Shown here: positions 12,601-25,267 of the stretch, one piece after another
How positions within the stretch are numbered: the stretch's first letter is position 1
Layout: each line of letters opens with the position of its first letter
Source of the DNA: Rhea pennata
Taxonomy: Eukaryota; Chordata; Aves; Rheiformes; Rheidae
DNA length: 64,000 bases
Assembly (NCBI RefSeq): GCF_028389875.1
Contig: NC_084702.1
Coordinates: 42,035,053-42,099,052 of the forward strand
Reading direction: 5' to 3'
Translations under genes and position numbers: made by a program
Notes under the pieces: generated by a model
The model's database searches: none
The model's input: only the letters and a program-made list of their open reading frames with translations
Told to the model about the DNA's origin: nothing

Positions 12601-15600
12601 GAAACAAATGGTAACTGCACAGGCAGGCAAATTGCTTATTATCTGGAAAAGGATATAGTAAGAAGGTTGTGGAGAAAAAAGAAAAAAGAGCAAAGGAGAG
12701 GAAGAGGGAGAGGAAAAGAACCGTTTGAAGACCAAGTACTTACCATCACTGAATGGATCAGAATACACATTCCCCGTATTATCTGTTTAATTCATGTTCT
12801 GGTCTACTAAAGATATTGAGATAAATCAGTCTGTGAAGAACAAATCAGAATTTCTGTAGATCTGGTGCTTGGTGTACTAGATGTTTATACAAACATGTAA
12901 GAAGTTAATTCTTTCCCCAAAGAATTTACATTTTAAGACAAGAGACAGCTCAAAGGTTGAGAACATGAACTGTAAATGAGTTTTAACTAAATCCACTGAC
13001 ATCTTGCAAAGTCATCTTAGGCTTTCCACAGCACCTCCTAGATAGAGAATTTCTGCAAAAATATGTGACAAGTGAAATAATTCTAGAGAAAGTAAAACAA
13101 AAAAGGAACAAGGGGAAATTCAGGATTCTAAAACATGCTGAGCTACAGACCTGCTCTTTATGAAAGCATGTTTAACAAGAGGTAATGGGTTGGACTGAAT
13201 GTGCACCTTTGGAATAACCTTACATTACCAGGAAAGGTAAATAGGTTACTTATTTTATCTCTAATTTCTATTGTCTTAGGTAGTGTGTAATTATATTTTT
13301 GAAACATCACAAGCTTAGACTGAATTTTAGTCTTTAATAACAGAATACCACAAAGTCTTACTTCTTTTTCTCAGAAGCTTGCCTTGGGGAATTCATTGAC
13401 TACTGTCAACTGAAACTGAAGAAAAATTCTATGTATGAACTCAGTAGTTCTTAACTACAGTGGGACAGTGGCCTCTTAATCATGTTTTGTTGGAAGCAAG
13501 GGCTAATAATCTTACAAGTTTGCTGACTACGTACACTTACAGACACAATGAATGATGATGTTCTCACAATATCCATTCCTTAGAGACCAGTCTAGATCAG
13601 AACAGTCCAGGAACTAATTCTAAGAACTTTTTACTGCCACCTACAGACTAGTATTGCAGCACCTTGAAGCGAGTGGGCCTCCCACTCTGAATGCAGTATC
13701 AGTGAACAGTCAGATCACACCAGGACTGACTCAAGACATAAAGGTCCTGTGCAAACTGAAGACCTTATGTTTTGTGACCAGTATAAATTTGCATCCATGA
13801 AAGTACAAAGCAATTCCTCATAGTAGGTAAAGCGCATCCCATGGATACTGTGATTTGTGTAAGTTCAACAATCATTGTTTGTAAACCCCAGTACTGATGA
13901 GGACTAACTCATTTATCTCCTTGTCTTCTGCTTGAGGTAAAGTGCACTATGTCAGTGCACTTGCATCTCTGACAAAGGTGTTATTTTGGGGCTAAAAAGC
14001 AGAAAGTCTTCTGGAATTAAGTTGGAGGACAGGGACAGATGACCTGGATAAGCAGAAAGGACAGCTTCAAAGCAATGTCAATGAAACAGAGACAAACTGA
14101 GAATGAAGTGATAACTGAATGCTCAAAGAACAGAGCATACTGGCTGAGTAGTCACTAACCACAGAAGAGTATGATTTTACAGTGATTGATATGTATGGAC
14201 AATAAATTCCATAATGCAGTATTAGTGTTAAAAAGATGCCTTGTGAGAGTATATTAGGGTATTAATCAGTTTAAGAAGAATGAAAATCCACACTCTGCAT
14301 TAACTAGAACAATTTAAAATACAATGCCTACATACACTAGGAGTTTCTTGAATCACTCGCTCCCTTCTTGAAGATCTCATACCCTCTTTTCTCTCCAGCT
14401 TTCAGCCTTCCATCAGTTCTCCTATTACCTTTTTTCATCATTTCTATGCAGAACCTCAACCACAAATCAGCTCCACTACATCCTCCTCTTCAACTTCCCT
14501 TGGTCTGTACCGCCAGTGGCAGTACTAGTGCCTCCTCTACTTAAACATCAGGAGTTAGTTCGTTTGTGTGAATGACCTTGGTGTCAATCTGGCATTAACT
14601 GCTGCAATTGCATCACTTACATGAGGGCTGACAAAATGAATGGAGAGGAGAAACTTTATGGCAAATCTGCATGTCAACATTTTGCTCTCTAAAGAGTAGC
14701 AGCTTCAAGCTGAAATGGTGCCAGAAGCCCAGGCAAGAGATAACACGGCATATCATAAAGAAGCTTAGAGAATCATGAACATCTTCAGTGAAGGAGACCG
14801 AGTCTAGAGTTATTGGAGATGGATTAATTTAGCGTTTCGTAGACCAATCTTAACATCCAAGATCCAAGGTGAGACAAACCATCGTAACAATTCTAAGAGT
14901 TCCTGTCACAACAAAAAAGTATTTCAACTTCAGAGTAAAACCTTTATGAATAGTCAGGGTTAACCCAGGACCTCTGATACTTGACATCAACCTGCTCACC
15001 CTGCCTGCAATATCTTGGGGGAGGAGAAGCTAACAAAAAAAATTCCCCAAGAATTTGCTGAGATGCCTGAAGTATATATGAGCATGATGATTTTAAGGGA
15101 GCAGTGAACCTCACCAAGGGCCATTTTCTCTCTCTTCTTATTCAAAACTATATACAATCATTGAGAAGCAATGAAATACCTTATACTCAATGCCAGCACA
15201 AACAACTCCTCCATGTTAAGCAAAGAAAACACCATCTGTCATCTCTTCTGGTGTCCAAGTTATAGGATAAAGAGTTGAGTAAAACATTTTGGGGACAAAT
15301 TTCGAGAGTTATGAGTAACTATATAGTGAGAAAACATCCAAGAGCAAAAAAAAAAAAAAAAAAAAAAAAAAATCACGGAGGAAAAAAATCTAAGAAACAA
15401 AGCCCCTCAAGTAATTAATGCCACATCTTGTTCCCAGAGAAGGCCTCAGAGTGGCTCACGGCTGAATAGAATTGGTCAAAACAAATTGTAGCATCTCTAA
15501 ATCAGCAATAATTTACCAAGACCTCATACTTCCAAATTGATGTTCACATTGTTCTGGCTTCCCCTAAGGCTCAAACATAAGGACACTTGGAACAAGTGGC

Positions 15601-15699
15601 AAGGAATGTGATATCTATCTATCAGATACAAACTTTAAATAAACCCTGGAAATATTCTCAAAAGATGTAAGCTTTAGTCCATGCAGGTGTACTGACATA
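9671..15699. other. Intergenic DNA, no gene recognised
   Basis: AT-rich, with short chance frames only (for example 103 codons at 11018-11329). It includes a T13 tract near 11658 and a 27-base A tract at 15346-15372. No exon, RNA gene or recognisable transposon was seen. Confidence 0.55.
15346..15372 (+). repeat. A27 homopolymer
   Basis: Twenty-seven consecutive A bases. No recognisable processed gene copy lies immediately upstream on the + strand. Confidence 0.85.
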
Positions 15700-16150
15700 T
15701 TTTATGCAAATTACACTGAAAAGATATAAAAGGTTAACAGAAAGGCAACAAATATGATCAGAAAGTGCAGAATGACTTGTTCATAAGGAATAATTACATG
15801 AAGACTCTTCAGTGAAGAGTTTTAAGTTAGAACTCAGTCTGGAAAAGAGTGGGGAAAAAGAGACAACAAAATTTGACAGAGGTAAATAAAATCTGAGTGA
15901 AGTGGAGATAGTGAATAGGGACTGATGTTCACTGTGTGTTCCAGCACAAGACCTGGGGTTGAGGGGCACCAATGAAACCAGCAGAAGGCAGGTTCAAAAC
16001 TAGCACAAGGAAGTGGATTTCCACACAACCTGTGGCCAAGTTTTGGGCAGTAATATTTTACATGGGTTCAAAAAGTGATTAGGCAAATCCATCACTAGCT
16101 GTTAATTTAAACAAAGCCATGCCTATCTTCAAGTGGTCAAATATTGGGAG
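15700..16150 (+). mobile_element. Ancient CR1-type LINE 3' fragment (sense)
   Basis: The order of phrases follows the 3' coding end and early 3'UTR of old amniote CR1 elements. A 'ggcaacaaatatgatcag' stretch near 15745 is followed by 'cagtctggaaaagag' near 15835, then 'gacagaggtaaataaaat', 'gagatagtgaataggga', 'caatgaaaccagcagaaggc' and 'ggttcaaaaagtgattagg'. It is much more diverged than the copy at 8.5-9.7 kb and has no open frame; the reverse-strand ORFs here are shadows of the repeat. Identification is from remembered consensus wording, so boundaries are rough. Confidence 0.75.
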
Positions 16151-16778
16151 AGTATGTGTGGGAAACTTCATATATGATTATCTTGTTCTGATATGCTTCT
16201 ATAGCTGCTGCTTTTGGCCACTGAGAGAGGCATTATTTATATTTTTATAGTGTATTATGAAATTCTGAATACCTCTATGAATGTTAAACACTCAATGAGG
16301 TTAATCATTTTAAATTCAACATTTTATAAGAGTAGAGTACCGTTTCTGTAGTGTAAGGTATGTCATGGTATACAGGGCATGTTTCCCTTGAGGTATGAGT
16401 TATACATTTCTTTTTCTTAACAGGTAATAGAAGTTTGATCAGTAACTGAAAAGGATGCAAATATTGTTCACAAGCTTATGATCCTATGCTTATAGCAAGG
16501 GCAAAGAAATGATCTATAGTGATACTGTGATTTTTTTTTCTTGACTTACAATCTTTAGCCAATAGGCTTGAGCTGAACTTAGTCCTTCAAATATTTTGGA
16601 TCTTGTCCCTCAGTTAAGCCAACTTCCTAAAAAAAAGCCCTCAGTCACTCAATAATGCAATTTTTCCTTCATTAAGCAGCAAAAAAAAAAAGAGTCAAAA
16701 CAAAGGGTAGAATCAAAACAAGGGTGAAAGAAATAATTGAAGCGTAATGGCAGTACAGAAAAAGTGGATGAAAATTAG

Positions 16779-16865
16779 TTATTATATTATTGTATTTATT
16801 TTATTTTATTTTATTATTATATTTTATTATTATATTTATTATATATTTAGTATATATTTATTATA
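16779..16865. repeat. AT-rich low-complexity block (ATT/ATTTT)n
   Basis: Imperfect short-unit repeats of ATT, ATTTT and ATATT make up nearly the whole stretch, with no G except in two places. Confidence 0.85.
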
Positions 16866-19800
16866 TAAACCCATATTTCCTTTTAATATGAATGAATAAA
16901 ATCTCATCTACTGGCCTCTGTAAAGTGGCACTTTCAGTATGAACCACCCAGATACTGCGGGACACAGGAACACAGTTATCTGGGTCCTTTTAAATTCTAA
17001 AATCCTTTCTGTTTCTCTGGAAGCAACTTAACTCTCATCAGTCATGTTGCCAACTACTTCCTGCTGGAATCAAGTGTTTCAAATTTTCCCTACTTGTAGG
17101 TGGCTGGGGTTGCCTTTGAAAAACACCCACAAATCCAAGGCCGATTAAAACTCAACAGCTCCAACTCAAAGAAAAATATCACGAGTCGCAAGACCTGCCG
17201 TGATTTCAGAATTCACAATTCCAAGAGCTCCTACTCCATTCGACAGACAGTCATGTCGTGCTCAGAGCAAGCCTGACCTGAGCAAGGAATACTATACAGC
17301 AGAATCAAAGGTATCAGTCGCTCTTGAGCGTTCCTGGGATGGAGATGACTACAGCAGAAGTACTTACAAATGCACCTCACCTACTTACGCTGCCCGGAGG
17401 GAAGCTGTATCTCACGTCGGTAACTATTCCACTGTCCCGACGTGGCAACTCTGTGTGCAGAGGCAAGTAGCAGTTACAGAACTGGAGCAAGTTATTTTTC
17501 AGCAAGGTGAGCTACACATTGCTAGGACAAGAATAAATCGAGCTATACTTAAATCAACACCTTATTTTTGAGGACTGTGTAGGTTTGCAGGAATAAACAC
17601 TTCAAATCAGATCAGTACATCTTTTATCAAGCAGGTATTAACAGGGCTTGCACAGGTTAAAATCCAGTCTTCTACAAACAGCTGTAAAACCACAGTAAGA
17701 GATTAAGCTGTAGAAAGAGATTGAAAGTAAGCTATTAGACTTCTTACTACTCAAAACCCACTTATTAGGTAGGCATTTTGTACAAATGGATGTTAGTACT
17801 CTAGGAAATGGACAGGAAGATCCTTTGAGAATGTACTTTTATTTCTGAGAGTAATAGAAATGTCATAACACTTCTGGGTTTTTTCCATGTACTTGAGGAA
17901 AACTGCTTATAAAAGTAGCAAACCATGCAGTTACTTCTGTCCAAGTCCAAAAAGCTGAATGTTTACATGTCATACACCTTACTTCAGCTACCTCCATCTC
18001 CCGTGAGACTGGTGCAGATGGTTTCTTTCAAGGCACTACCTTTGAAATTACTTGGCACTGTTAAGTATTCCAGCCCCACATAAAACTGTATAGTTTACTT
18101 GCATTTTTCTCTACTCTCAATATCTCTCAATTAATATAAATAGCTGTCTACTAGTGACCTAGTAAAAACCCAGCAGAAACAAATACTAAAACGCTTTATG
18201 CAGACCTACAAAAACTGTAACTTTGGTTGGAATAGCTCTTCTGGTGATTTAGGATTTAGCTTCATGTTGCTCTTTGAGATTAGTTTTTTTATTATTATTA
18301 TTCAATTGTTTAATTGCTTGATGTTAGCAGTGGCCGTCAGTCCATGTGCCACTTTCAGCCAACTTGATAGATCTACGAGTTTGGACTACAGGCTTGTGCA
18401 AATCAAAGCTTTTAATGAAACACAATTTTGAAGTTTGACCACTTCAAGAGGGAGCCCTACTAAAGCAGGAGATTAAAATTAAATGTTATTTCTGGCTTTT
18501 CCAGTGAGCTTGAATTCTCTGGCCAGTGACTCTGTCCAGCAACTGGACTGCCTGGGGGAGAGACCGAAGGGCCTGCTTAGGGGCTGAGGGCATCCTGGCA
18601 ATGCATTTCTAGAATCATTTCAGGGTGGAGTGGCCTTGTGCACTAAACAAATCCTACATCGCCGCTTCACTTCACACATGCAGGTATTGGCCCCCTCTTT
18701 TCAGCGTAGATTTGGGCAGCACACAGAAGCCACATAAGTGCTAGTCATGGCAGTTAGCAAAGCAGAGTAGGCATAGCAAGGGACCTGGAGGTCCCCTCCT
18801 GTCTTAATTATCTAGCATTCAAAACGTGAACTGAAGCAACGTAACCAAAGTTCCCCTACCTATCTTAAATATTTAGTAATGTTAATCCTTGTCAGCTGGA
18901 AGAGCTAACTGTCCTATTGCTCTCTCTGATACATCTGCTTTAGTCAACTGCTGAACAATTATCAGCAACAAAATAAGAAGATTTGTCATACAACCCAGCC
19001 AGGCGGAGCAGAGAAAAGAGGAAGGGAGAGAATGAAAGGATTGGAAGCTATCTGAACCTAGGAGATGCAGAATGAAGACATGCATGAAGGTGAAAAAAAA
19101 AGAAGAGAGCATAAAGTTATGGATATTGCACTTTGGTATAATGAAGAAAAATGAGATAAAATCTGACAAGAGTCCATTAGTAAGACCTTCAAGAATTGAA
19201 ACTATATCTCTAGAAAAGAGAACAAGAATTCAATCACACTTCAGCAAAGGCTTTTGGCATGCTCTTGATTAATTTTAACTTATATGTTTACAGAAGTTAA
19301 AACTGCCTAGGTACAGATAACACCTACTGTACCTACAGATAACTGTAATGTTTTTCTAAGACTTAGTGATCAATTATATATTTTAAAAAGAAATATTTTT
19401 TGTGCTGATTCCTAGAATGATTCTTAAAGCTACACACACACTAAATGACCTTGTTTTAGACCCTTGAACTTTGCTGCTGTTCACATGTAGGCAAATTTTA
19501 AATTCCCTGATACACAGAGATGAAGTTAGTGAGCTACACATTATTGGGCCTCTGGGTCAAAGGTAAGATTTGTTATTAAAACAGAATATATATATAGCCA
19601 CATGTCACATTTATAGTATACTAGAAATCAGTAGATCTACCTGCTTCTTCCTGCTGCACACAGGCTTAAATAAGAAGAAAATTAACGCAAACTGTTTCTC
19701 CCTAGACAATGTATCCAACATTTTTCTGCCACAGGAATGGACAGAGTAGAGGGCATTAACTACAGAAAACTCCCATTAAAACATAGTTAATTTCCCAGAC

Positions 19801-22800
19801 CTCTTAGGGAAAGAAGAGCCTACTTTGGTCTCCTAATACGTTCTGCATTTTAAAATACTGTTGCTTTGAACAATATTGTCCTCTTGATGCAGCCTCAGCC
19901 TCTTACTTGGGAGCACTGCGTAAAAGCATGTGTCATAGCACTCTTCAAACATATTAAAACTCCTTAAACTCTTATTAGAGTCTTACTCAAGTTCTTCCTT
20001 GTTGAACCCACAGGAAATCAATGCGACTGAAAGCCACTTAAGCTTTTCTGAGTCCTGGACACTAAATAGACTCTCTCTGACCCCTGTGATACAGCCTTTC
20101 TTACTGTCTGACAGAATTAGATCCTTTATCAGATGATCTATATTCTTCAAATCATTGAGAAACCTCCTCCTCCTCCTAGTTGCTTACGTATACAATTTCC
20201 TTGAGCTGTAACCTTGTTTTGCCTCTGTGGAAACATGGCAACTTACACAAAGACTTTCCTCATACATTCACTCCTGTATCTTAGCGGAGTGCCATAGCCA
20301 CTGCGTAAGCTTTGGGGTTTTTTCCTCCTTGAAGTGATCTTTCAGGATTCCATCCAAGGACAGTGGTATTCCTCCTCCTGGAAACAAATCCTTCCCTAAA
20401 AGTGTTCTACTAGTCATCTAGTCATGCTCTTCTTATTCTCCACCTGTACTGAAGCCTAAGGTATGTTTTAATAACAATCATCTGCAAACCCAAGCCATGC
20501 CTCCTTGGTACAGAGAAGGAACTATCATCATATTCATTACTTTTAGAATATACCACTGTGCTGTTTCACAGCTGACAAAACAGCATGTCATAGAACTGAA
20601 GGAGGCTTTTAAGACAATCAGGTTCAGTTTCCTACCATTATCATATCTAATACATCAATTTCCATCTGAAAAATAGTTTAGGTTTCTTTGAATCCACCTG
20701 GAAGCCTGAGCCAGAAATACACTACACTGTAAGTCTCTTTACCTAATATTCACTCCCAATCTTACATAATAATTTATACCCAGGATGAAGATAAAATCCA
20801 TGATGTCAAGTCTGTTCTGGACTGACTGAGAAAATCAAGGCATTTATTATATCCATATTATTAGCTGATTAAGACAGAAAGTGTATGAAAACAACTACGT
20901 CATGTTCAATTCATCAGTCAAAACGGTTTATTTATTTTCAACTGCTAATACCATTTTCTCAAAGGAAATGGCTCAGAAATCCAAGATAAATGTATCTCAC
21001 GAACTGAAAAGTTGCCAAACACACTTTAAGGTCTTAAAGCTGTAAGTTCTCAGCCTGGAAGTACTACAAGTAGTTTCCATTGTGTAACTAAGATAAGCTG
21101 GCTACTTTTCTAAGGAAAAAAAAAATTTAAGGAGTGTTCTTACGTAAAAAAAATTAAAAAGAATAGACCGAGAGCTAGACAAAGGACTGGGGCCATACCA
21201 TTCTGTCATCACACAGACAAATTATGATTGTAAAAAATAAGCTAGGGTAAAGGAATCCAGTCTCAAATCCATTGTGGGAAGCAAATGCAATAGAATTAAG
21301 TATGTCAGAGCATATATTGTATAGAAAAAAAAATACTAAAAACAAGCATTTTGGTTTGCCCTAGAAATCATAAAAGTCACAAGAACTCATGTGTATCTTG
21401 ACAGTAAGTGTGATTGTAGTCTGAAAAATAATCTTGATGAGGATGGCAGCCCCATACATAAACAAACATAAACAAAGTTACAATGGTAGAAGTGTCTGCA
21501 AGTTTAGTATATTCAAATCATTTGACTTACAAAAGAATAGAAACATTGCAGAAGCAAAGGCAGCAGGAACAAGGTTTCCAGTACCGCTAGTGTCATCATC
21601 TTACCAAAGCAGAGGAGAGCATGGTCACAGCGGTTTTCAGCATATGTTTATGGGAAAAGAAATACATACAAAAGTGTACAGTGTTGCCAATGGACACAAT
21701 AAGTTAAATATTTAAGAGAGAGGCCCACAAAGAATGCAAAAGATATGTTATTTATTCATGACTGTTTTCCTTTTTCGCCTAACCATGGGCACAGCTCCTT
21801 AAACCTACCACAGTTCAATTTGCAGGCAGCATGAGTGGGCAGAGAGTGAACTGGTATCATGCTCCCGGTTTGATGGCACCGAAGGATTGCAAGCAGTGAA
21901 TGCATGCTCAGCTCCAACACCGCACAGCTGTAACAGCTGGGTCCCTTAAACATGTTCTCTGCTTTTGGGTGGAAGAGGAAATAAGGAAACAAGACAGAGA
22001 CTAAAATTTTGACAATATAATTACAAAAATCACAAAACAAGGTGTTACCACAAAAATCTCAAAGTTGGAGATCTTGGGTTAGTTGGCAAGAAATTTTCAA
22101 TGTAACACATTTCCAGAAAATGTATATTCCTGAAAATTTTCAGCATAACGTATTTCTAAGAAAAATTGTTAGCTTTCTAAATAGAGAATGCTAATTGATG
22201 CTGTAAATTCTCCCTATCAAAGTCTAACATCCATGGCATCTTAATATGCAGTACAGAGTCTACCCTTCAGTCCAACATCTGCCTTTCAGAGAACTCTAAT
22301 CTCAGCTTTCCATTTCAGTTTTCCTCTTGCCATGGAAAAAATTTGCTTTTCTAAATATGAATTTTATCTCCTGGCTGTGCCCTGAGCAACATTTTTTTTT
22401 TTCTTTTCAGGGAACACTTGCCTCAGTCCTGACGGATTTTTTAAAGACACTAAACACTAAGAAGTTACTTTCATTATTCATTAACAAGTTTCTATCTACA
22501 GCAAACTAGGAATTCTTCAAAATGACCAAGCTAATGAGTTAGAACAGGCACATATCCGACAGTTACGCCTTGCTGATATTACTCCCAGACATTGCTCTAA
22601 GTATGGAAAATTCAGAGAACAGACTATGAAGTGACTCTTTCACATGAAGAGATTGCTTTAAAGTAGCAACCTGAGCCTGGAAGGAATCAAACTGGTATAC
22701 GCACCATGAAACAACTTCTCAGTAACAGAAAATGTGGAATAAGTAGTTCTCACACAAACAAGTGTGTTCTATGTAGAAACATGAGTTAACAATATGGAGA

Positions 22801-25248
22801 AGATTTTTTTCAGCTACATTTTTCTCCCTTTATTAACTGGGCAACTATATTCAGGCTGACCACAATTATTTAAATTAAGCTGCAAATCCACAAATTGCTA
22901 TTTGTTTCCTGTATGGGATAAAGTTCTTCTGTCTGCTGCCTCATGGTGCATTATCTGTGTTTTTGATCTATGGCCAAGACTTAGCTATTGCACCTGCAGA
23001 ATGGTGCATTTCTTGACAGTCTCAGTAAGGAAGTCTCTTTGCCACTGGCACATCACCAAAGCAGCCTGTCCTAGAAATAAAAGGCATCCCTGTTAGAAGG
23101 CAAACAGCTGGGGAGGCAGCAGCAAATTGGTACAGTAGGGAGAGAATGGAGATGTAATAAGATCACAAACAGACAAAGCGAAAGATAACCCTGAATTGGT
23201 CACTGAAGCCTGGCCAAGATATGTTCAACAACATTTTGGAGATAAGAAATACTATTTTTAAAGATTTTTTTTAAGTGAGGGGGTTCTTGGTTCACTGAGA
23301 CAAGATGACTGGGTCTGTTGAGGAGGGAAATATTTTATCAGATTCAGAACGCTCTCTGACACTTCAGAACATGTACAAATTTGAAGATCCACTACCACAA
23401 CAAGCTGGATTTTTCTTTTTTTTTTGGGGGGAGGAAGGTGTGATGGGGGCTTTATCAAAGAAACCAGCTAATGTCAGAGAGATTTAAAATGATTTATATC
23501 ACTGGATGTGGGTCTTTTACTTTTTTTTGCTACGCTGGACAGAATGCTGAAAAAAATCTGAATATTATTTATTACTATGCCAGATAGTGTCTTCTCTGGG
23601 TTATGATCAGCACTACAAGGGGGACATTTAGAGGGTTTTTTGAGACAGGACTATTCAAGCAATTGGCAACTGATAGTAAGACTCCATTTACACTTATTAC
23701 TGGTGTTATTACTACACACTGTTACTATACACTATTATTACTTGTATCACTCCAGTGATGCAATTGTGACTATTGCTTTTGAAAAAGTGATGGGATGGTT
23801 TAAAAGCCAGTCAGTCTATTTAGATTGTACTGACAGGACTAGGCAGGAGAGGAATAGAATTCATTTGAAATTCTCTTGTGGCAAAGATTTATGTCAGATT
23901 ATTAATACCAGATGATGCAGACAAAGTACAAAGATAATTTTAAGAAAACTCTACCTTTTATTCTTCGAATCAAGACATCTTCTGAGCCAAGTTACCGTTT
24001 GAGTATCCTAATTGGTTTTGCAGTCAACTTTGAGAATAAAGTGAAGTTAGGTTTTTGCAACTGAAAAGTTAAGACAGTATGTTTCTAAAATATATAAACC
24101 AAGGATTAACTATCATTTAGGAAAATCTTCTTGATACAGGGAGACTTATTCCATATTCCAGTGTGCTCCAAAGAGGAAATAATTAGGGCTAGTTGTTTCC
24201 TTACAGTCTATAGCAAAAGAATAGACAGTATTTGTTCTCACTCACAAGCAATAGATTAAAGGAAGATATTGTACTAGGGTTTAGCACAAGTCACAGTTAA
24301 ATCACATTATTTAAAAGTCTATCCATATATACCAGAACTTTATAAGGCTTTAATAACATTTTAATGAGGGAAATCAGCTCCTTTCTAGGAGCTAATTCTT
24401 GTTTCTAGATATTTCTTTTAACTGCTGCTGCTTCAGCAAAAAAATATTTATTTTGCTTTCCTGCCATCTTGTGGTTTAACCACAGAACACATTTAAAAAA
24501 GAGGTACAAATGCAGATTTGTGAAGAGGTGGCCCTTTTAGTAGTATTTAGCCTAACTTTTGCTCTAAAAAAACCAGTATCACTCCGTTTACAGCAATGCA
24601 GCTTGCAGCTGTGTGGACCTTAGGACCCAGTAAGTCCCTCAAACAACTTGATCCAATACAAAGAAGTTGAGTCGAACAGTCCAGATCTCACCACAGGGGT
24701 GATGCACCGTTCTGCCTTCCAGAGACTGTTCCCTTCGACTCGGGTCTCAAACAGGCAGTGATTAGCTTCCTTCATTCATACTTATTTCAATATACTAATT
24801 TTAAAGTGGTTATGTGAGAAGTGAGCTGAATTCCCGTCTGGATCAGTCACTAGGGCAGAGCCAAAAGGTAGCAGTACTGTGCCAGTGAAACACACAAGCT
24901 TTTTTGCTATGCTTCTGCCTATCTGGAAAGCTGCAGTTCTGAATGTGTATGAGTGTTAAGAAGCCAGCCTTAGCCTTTCAGAATTACTCTGCATTTACAA
25001 GCAATGGTTGAGATGTCTGATTTTATACAGCTGATTCAGTACCATTGGGCAAACAAGCATAAAATCTTAATGCCACTTCCGCAGTTAGATGTGGGCTAAC
25101 CAGAATAAAATAAACAAAGACTTGCTTTCCATTACCCTCTGATGTAGAAGCAGCACACTATAAATTTACCTGAATCCAGACAAAATAAGAAATTTAGGAA
25201 CTCATTGAAGGTCATATATAAGGAATATTGGAGATTTTCTACAGAATG

Positions 25249-25267
25249 TTTTTTTTTTTTTTTTTTT
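25249..25267. repeat. T19 homopolymer
   Basis: Nineteen consecutive T bases, followed by a GC dinucleotide and AT-rich DNA. Confidence 0.8.

Noticed and set aside
15781-16028. Two - strand frames of 63 and 64 codons
   Set aside because: They lie antisense inside the ancient CR1 fragment.
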